From contig JAUJYZ010000274.1 of the NCBI GenBank assembly GCA_033675265.1, forward strand, positions 62,001 to 126,000: a DNA stretch of 64,000 nucleotides, given 5' to 3'. Position 1 is the stretch's first letter. Each line of letters opens with the position of its first letter. The stretch comes from Actinostola sp. cb2023. Taxonomy: Eukaryota > Cnidaria > Anthozoa > Actiniaria > Actinostolidae. Below are positions 11,801 through 23,800 of this stretch, piece after piece. Both the position numbers and the translations under genes were made by a program. The notes beneath the pieces were generated by a model. That model was not told the DNA's origin, did not search any database, and saw nothing but the letters and a program-made list of their open reading frames with translations.

Positions 11801-14800
11801 CAGGATAAAATTCATTTTGGGAGCCGTTTGAGCGATAGTTCTTCAAAAAGGAAGATTAACAATTTCCTTTTATCCTGATATATCTTGGAATCGTGTCAAA
11901 TAATGGATACTAGAGACTATTTAGAGCGAAATTGCCCTGTTGAGTGTCCAACGCGGGAATGTTATTATGTAATCGCTACGATCAACATTCAATATGTCAA
12001 CAAACGATGGTTTCGAGCTCAAGAACAAAATAAATAAAACAAGGAATCATGTGAGTATACTGTGCCGTATTCCTTAGTTTTGTACTAGCTGTTCGCTTGA
12101 GTTCTAATTCTTTTGGGAATATCGATCGTTTTCTTGATGCCATTCAGTGCTCCACACAATGTTTTGGCTTCGGATTTCTCACAGATTCGACGTCAAATTC
12201 TGAAATCCTTGGACTCTTGAGTCTTCAGTAGAGTTAAACGAGTTATATATTTAGGAATCGCATGAGGTAAATACGTGTACAAACCTACAATCGTTTGTTT
12301 TGCCTTCGTTGAAGGAACCACATCCGTCAACATCGCCTTTGTTATATTCATACTTTGAACGGTGCTTGTGCAAAAAATATTTCAGAGCCCAAAAATATTT
12401 TTCTTGATTTTTGTTGCCCAAGGGTAGTTCTTTACTGTGACAGTATTAGCCTTTCAATGTAAGGATGCGCATTGGAGATATTTGGCTTCAAATACCCTTA
12501 ATTTTAGCATTTTTGAAATTAGCCAATTACCTCGTTAATCATTAACTTAGGATGATTGACAAGAAATCATTCACATGACTCAAACTTTCTGTTGTGAACT
12601 TAGGAAGGATGTACAATTGCTCTTGCAAAGGGACAATCAAATCCGCTGGCGTTTGCGAGCAGGAGAGCTTTGTACTTCTCTACCTTTTCTGGGTGGAAAT
12701 TTGAGATTTCAGCCCCAAAACCAGGGGGGGTGGTCTAGTCCCCCCGGAATATATCCAAATTCTAAGCCCTTTTGGCTATTTGAGTTTTGGGATGAACCCT
12801 TTCACTGTGCCAAGTTTCGTGGAAATCGGTGAGATGGCATGTAGCACACCTGCCTGGTCCTATCCCAAACACAGTCTTAAGCCATGCAACATAATTAGTA
12901 CAATGAATTAGTACTAAATAGTGATATTTCTATTAATTAGTGCTATTTAGTACTTGTAAAACATTGCATGGATTTACTGATTGTATTATAATATCTTCTT
13001 GCATGGACCTTTTTGTATGTTGCTATTGTGGCCAATGTCTTCCATTACTTACAGTTCATTGTGCAGCTTTCATCAAAGTCTATTGCCAAATGATACTCAC
13101 CCTCCACAGATGATATTTTTATGTGTATTCAGTCATGCAGCATTTCATTTTAGAGTGCTGTATCAGGGGCGTAGCCAGGATTTTCCATTGGGGGGTCACA
13201 CTCCATATAGCCTGCGAATACAGCCACTTTTTGGCGGCCACTCCACAGGGTCTCCCGCAAAGAAGCGTTTGCGTTGTGAGTGCAGAATTCCTGTATTGTG
13301 ACGTCATTTTTGACCTGATTCTAGTCAAAGCTAATTGGTCAGCTTGCTGGTAATCGCATTATTTACATTAATTAAGCTCACCGCACCAGAACGACCAGAA
13401 CAAAATATTACAATGTCGAGCCGTAGGTGATTGTATCGGACTTATCATGTGGACAGATGAATAAAATCATGTTCTACAATAATTTTGGTTGCCGAGTCAA
13501 ACTCAGGCCGTTTGGAAGTAGTGTTCACAACATGAGTGGCTGTGCTGTATCAGATTTACAACACGAGATGACCGCAGAGGTCACAGTACAGGAATTCTGC
13601 ACTCGCAACGTAGACACTTCTTTGAGGAAGACCCGTGGCGAGCGCCAAAAAGCGGCTGTTAATTCGCAGGCTACACTCCATATTGTTCACCACCAAATTC
13701 CCTCCCCCCTCCCCTCATTAAACATATAAATTTAAAGAGTAGAGGAAGGTGGATCACAGGCACCCTATGACCTCCCCCTGCCTACCCCCCTGTGCATATA
13801 TTTTTTTAACTCTTCTATTAAGCGTCCGGGGTTACTTATTAAATTTTGGAGGTCTTGGGGGGTTACTTTCCTTTAAACACTCAGATTCTCTTACCATATT
13901 TCATAAACTGTATTATCAACTTAGTATGGAAAATTGAAGATGTAACACAATGGTGTACATTTTGTACATTGTATGTCAGAATACAATCACCGAAATTATG
14001 GTATACCAGTAAGTAATAAGTAGTACATGTATGTGTCTCATGTACATGTATCGTACATTGTAAAGACAAGAAAGCAGTATTTCAGAAATGCTATCAGTTA
14101 CATTAAGGATAAATAAATATAAAATATATATTTAGGGCTTCTTTTTACGAGGGTGTGGCCCTCAAACATTGCTCACACACACAGCATTCTAATATTCCAA
14201 ACAACTCACTACAGTAGTTCATGGAGGGAGGAATATATACAGTATATAGCATGTTCCTGGCCTTGGAATTAACTACATGTACATGTAGGCACCTGACAGT
14301 GGCGAGAGGTGTATGTAACCATGCACTAGCTCTCACTTTAATTATTTCGCAAGTGCTTAGTAGTGACAAGCCAAGGGCAATCTTAAAATATGGAAGTACA
14401 TGTATGAGTGAAAGTAATCCTTCGTTTTACTCAATCATCCTCATGCATGCGATTACTGACGTAATTGCTTTTTTCTCTTCATGAAGTGCACTGCATGTAT
14501 CAATTAATTCCCTTCGTTCTAAGTTCTAAAAATCTCTAAACCCTTTGCAGTACTTTAGTACTGGATTGATCGATCCATCCATATCTACATTGATAGTAGA
14601 ACCCAGCCTGTTATCTCGAACTCGGTTATCTTGAACTCCCGCTATCTCGAACAATTTATTGATTCCCTGTATTTCTATGAATTATTGTGGTTATTTTGAA
14701 AACAAGACAACCTTCCTCCAACAAGGTTTGTGAAAGCGATGTCGCATGTTGATATTAAATCATGTTGTTAGAGCCTTCGGTGATTATCTTAGCGGCCGGC

Positions 14801-17800
14801 ACAGGACGCAAGCGCTGTAGAACCCAGTTGGCAATTTGAGGTCAAAGAAGAATACAACAATGGCCGGAGTGCATTTTTAGAGTCGGGCCTTCCAGTACGT
14901 GAAGCCCGACTAATTAGTTTTTAAAACTTATTTTTAATGCACCTAGAATCCTTATCTATTTGCTCTTAGGCTCCCTATGGAGCAGCATGCATGTTTATTT
15001 GACAAATCCTTGCACAATAAAATTGTGAAATACGAAATGTTTACATGACAAAGAAATTAAGTCTACAAGCTAATTAAAAACACATGCATGTGTTGACTAT
15101 AGATAAGAACTAAGATAATATCTATGGAAATCAGACAGCATGGTTCACTTTATATGGACCTAAGACTAATTTATAGTCTTGTTCTCCAAGTTAATGTAAC
15201 TGCGCACAATATAAAATTCCATGCCTTTAGCCGGCACGAGTTGAAAAACACAGCCCATATTTTTTTTAGTTCGGCATCGCGATTCTGCAATCGAGTGAGA
15301 CTGGGAAGAGAGATTACAAATCACCAACCAATCAGGAAGCACCCGGAGGTCAAGGGGCAAGTTCAGTTGTCAAATTCACTCGCGTAAAGATCTCAAGCAG
15401 GTTTTTATTGCACGATCTAAGCCTACAAGCACGAATGTAAGGAGCAATAATGAAGCATAACTGATGACTGATATCAACCAGTATGCATCTTTCACGATAA
15501 AGTGCATCCTGGTACTCAATCACGAGTGAAAGCTTGACGAAAGCGTCTAGTTATTATTATGCATACTACATGTATATATAATTAACAGGGCTCGAAATAC
15601 ATTTGTAGCGGCCTGCCAATGGCCAAAATGCAGGTCAAATTTTACTGCTGGCAGGCAGAAATAATTTTGAACTGCCAAATGGAAAATAAAATGGCAGGGG
15701 AAATTTTGCTCCACTGTAGTTTATTGTTTTACTTTGTTTGCTTACCATTTTCCTTTATTCATTTTCAAAGAAAGACACCACAAAACTGTAGTTGAGTTGT
15801 TAAATGTTATTGTTCGATTTTTGCATCAATTAGCACATCAGTAAGACTTATATGGTGCATAATGTTCTTGTTGAGTACCTTGATGTTTAATTCTTCACTG
15901 GTGTTTCTTCTTAAATAGCAAAAAATAATGTTGATAATGAGAGTACAGTTGTACATTGTAGTTACATTAGTCAGTAAAATTAGCCCATTTGCAGATATTC
16001 TCTACAGTGAGTCGCAGTGACAGTCAGTGGCCTGAAAACTATGACAACAATGTATGATTACAATTTACTTTAGATTTGAACGTTTTGTCTTGCTTTGTGT
16101 ACTGCATACTGCAAGTCTCTTTTCGCTTGGCATGGCCTAACAATGTGATTGCTACTAAAAAGGTGAAAAATGGCAAAAAAAATCGTAAATTTGTGGCAGG
16201 TCAAAAATACTAATGCATGGATCAATTCCAGCTGTTACCATCCCCCCCCCTCCCCGCCCCAGGGCAACGGAGGTTGTACATGTAGCTTGTGTACTGTAAA
16301 ATGTTATGTATTATTATGATGATGATTGGCTCGGCTGCCGTAGGCGCCTTTCATATGCAGCCTGAAAAAGTCCTCCATTGATTGTTAATTAAAGTGCATT
16401 GAGACTGTATGTGTGAAATGCAGTATAAAAGAGCTCCGCTTTATTATATTATTATTAATATTGCAAATTTGTTTTTCAGTGGTGACAGTCCAATAACAGG
16501 TCGTGCTCCATTGACTAAGACAGACGTTGTTCATTCAGCTAAAATTGACCATAAATACAATGCTATTCCAAAGCCATTTGGTGCACCATCTTATCAACCA
16601 GCCAAGCAATCGCCTGCTGCTGTACAGCCTGCTGCTGTACAAAGTGCTCCGACAATAAGGACTGGTCCACCGCCCACTGCACCCAAACCCTCTTCTCCCA
16701 TGGCTCCTGCCTATTCACATTATACTGGTGGCCCACCTCGCAAGTATGTCTTAATTTAGAATGGTTATGTCTCTGGGTAATTTCATATTAGTTAAGTTAT
16801 GAAGTTAAGAAAATATACTTTTGACTCAAAAATCAAGCTTTCGGACTGATTGTGTAACTCTCTTTAAATAAAGTGTATTATTATTATTATTCGTTTTTTG
16901 CCATTTATCCTGATGATGGACGCGTAGTCCGAAAGCTTGATTTTTGAGTCAAAAGTATATTTTCTGGAGAAACATAACTTACTCTAATATGAGTCTTAAT
17001 TTGTTTACTTATTTAGTGAGTTTGATCATGCAGATACAAATTATAATTGAAGGGGACCCTGCAAGAACGGAGTAAGTGACTTGTGATCAAAACCCAAATG
17101 CTCCTTTGAAATTCAAAGAATCTCGAGGAGAATTTAGATTTTGATCAGAGCTCTTACGTATACATTGTTCTTGCAGGATGCACTTCAATTGTAGGACAAA
17201 AATACAGTTGAACCACTATTAAGAGAGGCCAGTTATCAAAGTCCTTAAACTATTGTGTACGATCTTTATTATTATTATCATCCAGACAATATATTTTGAA
17301 GGTTACGTGCATCCTCTTAATTCGAAATGACAGAAATCCAGACACTCTTTAAGCTAGTTGCTTAAGTGCTCCAAAATAACTTTAAAATCAGGCCACTCAA
17401 TTTCGCTTATGGTTGTTTACGTTAATTATGCTGTGATATAGAAGCATTGAAATTTTGTTTGAACAATTCTTGATACATGTATATCTACGTACACTGTCAG
17501 TATACCTACAGTGAACGCTTGTAATGGACTGGACAGATTTTGGTGTTTCCAGAATGACAAGAGTCTGCAATATCAACATTTATTTTCAGTCTAGCTTTCA
17601 TCGAGGGTATACATATTATAAACACCTCAAAATATTTTAAACTAATTCAGCCAATTATACAACACTCAAACCCAGTCATCCATAATTTGCCACTTACCAG
17701 TAATAGGGATCATTAAAAAATGATGTTACAAGAACAAATGCTTGATGTGGCATAATGTATTGTTCTTCTGTTCTTTTAGTACCAATCCTAGTCCAGGGAC

Positions 17801-20800
17801 CTGGGATCATCCAGATGGCTCTGAGGGAGCAATGAGAGCAAAGAAGAAAGAAATTGAAGATGAAATGTTATCTCAACGATTTAAACTTGCTATTTCTGAC
17901 GATGGTGAAGGTATGTAATGATTGGTCCCTATAGTTATATAGCTAAACTACGTACATGTATGTACGTCACGTGTGACCAGTAATTTGAACATTTGAAATC
18001 AACATTTCAAATAACGGTTTGAACATTTCAAAGTCCAACAGAATCTCCTACAGACCACTAAATATTTTCTCAAATATGTTCATAAAATTAAATTGGATGA
18101 ACATTTTATTTATTGCTGTGAGCCTCGCAGCGAAACTAATCGTGACGGAGTTCCTGTGTCATGTGTGGTCGTGTGGGATCTGGACACTTATAATGTGGAT
18201 GCAACGAGAATCTCGACAAGATTTCACGGAGTTTGTGTGTGTGTGGAGATGATTTTTGTGAGCCCAAGGTACTTTTGATCAGGACACACTCACACCACGT
18301 TCAATCGTGTCTTCTGTTTATACTGGTTGGAGTATCGTTTATTTTTCGCTGATTCAAGCCAGGAAAGTGTTTATTTTCTACAAATCTATTATGTCAAATG
18401 CAACTTTGTTCATTGCTGGAAGCATTCATCAGGGTCATGAACAATTTAGTGACATTTCAAGGTGAAGACAATGTTGTTTTATGAGTTTTTCAGTGCTGTT
18501 GTGTGCTCAGTCGCGTCCAGTTCCACAATGGCTTCTACAGTCGATCAGATAATTGACCGAAGGAGACAGCATCGTGGACAGCATGTACTTGAATACTTTT
18601 GGAAGACACAGTATCCCAGATACAGAGACGCTGTCGCTAACCTACATGTATCTGCCTGATCGAGCTCGTTGGTCTTCGCCAAACCAATCGCCCATTGTCA
18701 ATGGCATTGAGGCAACTACTGAATCAAATCAGTATATTTGTTCAACTGAACGATCCATCCTGGTGTACTTCATCAGTATGTACATGCAACTACCTGGTAT
18801 CTTTCAAGGGAACCCTTTCAAGTATTATATTTGAAAACTTTGAAGCGTGGAGGACAGGAAACTTGTCAAGGATTCAGTGATAAGTCATCACTTACAAGGA
18901 CAAATTGAAACTGCTTTATTGGATTGGCTACAAAGCCATCATCTGACTGCTGAAAACATTACCCTCTGGCATTGCCACAATATATGCTGACAGGATTACA
19001 ATCGTTCATTATAATGCTTTGCCTCAATGTAAACAGAAAATATCACACACTGGATCAAGACATCTACATGTACTTGTTTTTTTTGGTGAAGAGGAGGTTT
19101 GAGTTACCTACTTCTGTTAGTCTGCAATGTATTACTTGTTCAAATCTCTATGACTTTATCCCACAACACTATAACATACATGTACTGTATGAATCAAACT
19201 ATAAATTTACTGGATCCAACACAACATTATCTTCTACAAGTGTACTATGAGGCTTCAACATCTTTCCTGATATCTGGCCAGTAAATAGTTATTTAACATT
19301 GTATATATTATACACCAAAGACAATTCTCTATTTCATTGAATCCATCCATATTTGTATTATTAAAAAATTACTGCATAATTACTTTACATATTAGTACAA
19401 ACTTTATGCCATGGTGAGAATAAAAGTGATCACTGATGACTCCTGAAAGTCTAGCTCTCTGTCTATGACCAGATTGTTATAGTGTTAGCAGTTAAGCAAC
19501 ATCATACTGCATTTTTATTATTTTCTTTAGCAGTTTATGCGCCTCGCTGACAAGGGACAAAGCCACATGTACATGTATGCATTAAAAGTCAATTAAAAGC
19601 TACATGTACGGCAGTGTACAACTCGCAGCACCTCACTTTCTATCAGAAACGACTAGTTGTATATAAGCCTACATTCAGTACTCTGTAATCACAACAGCCT
19701 GAGTAAACAGATATCTGATACACTTTTTTCTTATAGATATATTCGTGGAGATTTGATTTTTCGGTCTGTATGTTCGAGACTCGAGTCTAATAGCCTTCAA
19801 AACTTCATTTGAATGTTCTGATTTACTGGTCACTCGTGATCATAGTTTAGCTGTAGTAATGTGACTCTTTGCAAAATACATATAATACAGTTGAACTTCC
19901 GGTTGCAACCACTCTCATAACCAACCAGTTTTCCAAAAAAAAAACAATGTTCCGTTCAATGTCAAATCACTATAGTTGGAACGACTACCTCTCGTAAGCA
20001 ACCACCTCTTGCAAGCGACCACGAAGCTTGACATTTTGGGTGGTCGCTTAATTACGGCAGGTTTGACTGTATTTCAAACCATACATTGTATTGAGATTAA
20101 TATATCTTGTATTTCAGTTAATTATGATGAATCAGGGCAAGTTCCAAACTGGGGACATCCACCAGACCCTAATGTTCAATCTAAAAGTTTCAAAATGTTA
20201 CAAAGACATTTGCAAAAACATGAAGAAGATGGTAAGTAAGTATCCTGTGACACGGTAATGGTACTGTATGCTAGCTGTGACATGGTAATGGTAGTGTATG
20301 CTATGACATGGTACTGTACGTATGCTGTGACATGGTAATGGTACTGTATGCTATGACATGGTAATGGTACTGTACATGTATGCTGTGACATGGTAATGGT
20401 AGTGTATGCTATGACATGGCAATGGTACTGTACGTATGCTGTGACATGGTAATGGTACTGTATGCTAGCTGTGACATGGTAATGGTACTGTATGCTATGA
20501 CATGGTAATGGTACTGTATGCTATGACATGGTAATGGTACTGTACGTATGCTGTGACATGGTAATGGTAGTGTATGCTATGACATGGTAATGGTACTGTA
20601 TGCTATGACATGGCAATGGTACTGTACGTATGCTGTGACATGGTAATGGTACTGTATGCTAGCTGTGACATGGTAATGGTACTGTATGCTATGACATGGT
20701 AATGGTACTGTATGCTATGACATGGTAATGGTACTGTACGTATGCTGTGACATGGTAATGGTAGTGTATGCTATGACATGGTAATGGTACTGTACGTATG

Positions 20801-23800
20801 CTGTGACATGGTAATGGTAGTGTATGCTATGACATGGTAATGGTAGTGTATGCTGTGACATGGTAATGGTACTGTATGATGTGACATGGTAATGGTAGTG
20901 TATGCTATGACATGGCAATGGTACTGTATGCTGTGACATGGTAATGGTAGTGTATGCTATGACATGGTAATGGTAGTGTATGCTATGACATGGTAATGGT
21001 AGTGTATGCTATGACATGGTAATGGTAGTGTATGCTGTGACATGGTAATGGTACTGTATGCTGTGACATGGTAATGGTAGTGTATGCTGTGACATGGTAA
21101 TGGTAGTGTATGCTGTGACATGGTAATGGTACAGTATGCTGTGACATGGTAATGGTAGTGTATGCTGTGACATGGTAATGGTAGTGTATGTTGTGACATG
21201 GTAATGGTAGTGTATGCTGTGACATGGTAATGGTAGTGTATGCTGTGACATGGTAATGGTAGTGTATGCTGTGACATGGTAATGGTACTGTATGCTGTGA
21301 CATGGTAATGGTAGTGTATGCTGTGACATGGTAATGGTAGTGTATGCTATGGTAATGGTACTGTATGCTGTGACTTGGTAATGGTAGTGTATGCTATGAC
21401 ATGGTAATGGTAGTGTATGTTGTGACATGGTAATGATAGTGTATGCTGTGACATGGTAATGGTAGTGTATGCTGTGACATGGTAATGGTAGTGTATGCTG
21501 TGACATGGTAATGATAGTGTATGCTCTGACATGGTAATGGTAGTGTATGCTATGGTAATGGTACTGTATGCTGTGACATGGTAATGGTAGTGTAGTGTGC
21601 TATGCTATGACATGGTAATGGTAGTGTATGCTATGACATGGTAATGATAGTGTATGCTGTGACATGGTAATGGTAGTGTATGCTGTGACATGGTAATGGT
21701 AGTGTATGCTGTGACATGGTAATGGTAGTGTATGCTGTGACATGGTAATGGTAGTGTATGCTGTGACATGGTAATGGTAGTGTATGCTGTGACATGGTAA
21801 TGGTAGTGTATGCTGTGACATGGTAATGGTACAGTATGCTGTGACATGGTAATGGTAGTGTATGCTGTGACATGGTAATGGTAGTGTATGTTGTGACATG
21901 GTAATGGTAGTGTATGCTGTGACATGGTAATGGTAGTGTATGCTGTGACATGGTAATGGTAGTGTATGCTGTGACATGGTAATGGTACTGTATGCTGTGA
22001 CATGGTAATGGTAGTGTATGCTATGACATGGTAATGGTAGTGTATGCTATGGTAATGGTACTGTATGCTGTGACTTGGTAATGGTAGTGTATGCTATGAC
22101 ATGGTAATGGTAGTGTATGTTGTGACATGGTAATGATAGTGTATGCTGTGACATGGTAATGGTAGTGTATGCTGTGACATGGTAATGGTAGTGTATGCTG
22201 TGACATGGTAATGATAGTGTATGCTCTGACATGGTAATGGTAGTGTATGCTATGGTAATGGTACTGTATGCTGTGACATGGTAATGGTAGTGTATGCTAT
22301 GACATGGTAATGGTAGTGTATGCTATGACATGGTAATGATAGTGTATGCTGTGACATGGTAATGGTAGTGTATGCTGTGACATGGTAATGGTAGTGTATG
22401 CTGTGACATGGTAATGGTAGTGTATGCTATGACATGGTAATGATAGTGTATGCTGTGACATGGTAATGGTAGTGTATGCTGTGACATGGTAATGGTACTG
22501 TATGCTGTGACATGGTAATGGTAGTGTATGCTATGACATGGTAATGGTAGTGTATGCAATGACATGGTAATGGTAGTGTATGTTGTGACATGGTAATGGT
22601 AGTGTATGCTGTGACATGGTAATGGTAGTGTATGCTGTGACATGGTAATGGTAGTGTATGCTATGACATGGTAATGGTAGTGTATGCAATGACATGGTAA
22701 TGGTAGTGTATGCTATGACATGGTAATGGTAGTGTATGTTGTGACATGGTAATGGTAGTGTATGCTGTGACATGGTAATGGTAGTGTATGCTATGACATG
22801 GTAATGGTAGTGTATGCTATGACATGGTAATGATAGTGTATGCTGTGACATGGTAATGGTAGTGTATGCTGTGACATGGTAATGGTAGTGTATGCTGTGA
22901 CATGGTAATGGTAGTGTATGCTATGACATGGTAATGATAGTGTATGCTGTGACATGGTAATGGTAGTGTATGCTATGACATGGTAATGGTACTGTATGCT
23001 ATGACATGGCAATGGTACTGTACGTATGCTGTGACATGGTAATGGTACTGTATGCTAGCTGTGACATGGTAATGGTACTGTATGCTATGACATGGTAATG
23101 GTACTGTATGCTATGACATGGTAATGGTACTGTACGTATGCTGTGACATGGTAATGGTAGTGTATGCTATGACATGGTAATGGTACTGTACGTATGCTGT
23201 GACATGGTAATGGTAGTGTATGCTATGACATAGTAATGGTAGTGTATGCTGTGACATGGTAATGGTACTGTATGATGTGACATGGTAATGGTAGTGTATG
23301 CTATGACATGGCAATGGTACTGTATGCTGTGACATGGTAATGGTAGTGTATGCTATGACATGGTAATGGTAGTGTATGCTATGACTATGACATGGTAATG
23401 GTAGTGTATGCTATGACATGGTAATGGTAGTGTATGCTGTGACATGGTAATGGTACTGTATGCTGTGACATGGTAATGGTAGTGTATGCTGTGACATGGT
23501 AATGGTAGTGTATGCTGTGACATGGTAATGGTACAGTATGCTGTGACATGGTAATGGTAGTGTATGCTGTGACATGGTAATGGTAGTGTATGTTGTGACA
23601 TGGTAATGGTAGTGTATGCTGTGACATGGTAATGGTAGTGTATGCTGTGACATGGTAATGGTAGTGTATGCTGTGACATGGTAATGGTACTGTATGCTGT
23701 GACATGGTAATGGTAGTGTATGCTGTGACATGGTAATGGTAGTGTATGCTATGGTAATGGTACTGTATGCTGTGACTTGGTAATGGTAGTGTATGCTATG

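Larger units (their letters stand above)
7681..12881. mobile_element. Foldback-type transposon, 1.55-kb inverted arms with minisatellite core
   Basis: Sequence 7681-9373 (less a 143-bp later insertion) is the near-identical reverse complement of about 11335-12881; arms are about 1550 and 1547 bp. Scattered single-base differences are visible. Outer ends read TTAAGACTGTGTTTGGGATA and its complement, so TTAA is present at both borders, as expected of a TTAA target-site duplication. Between the arms is a G/C-skewed minisatellite. No transposase or other protein domain is recognised in arms or core; the matching open frames in the two arms have no family resemblance. A non-autonomous foldback element fits. 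Assignment to piggyBac (from TTAA) is only a suggestion. Confidence 0.85.

Noticed and set aside
12575..12832. 85-residue frame [14 protein letters not shown]..., identical in both foldback arms
   Set aside because: Identity comes from the inverted repeat, not from selection on the protein; no family resemblance, no start context or domain.
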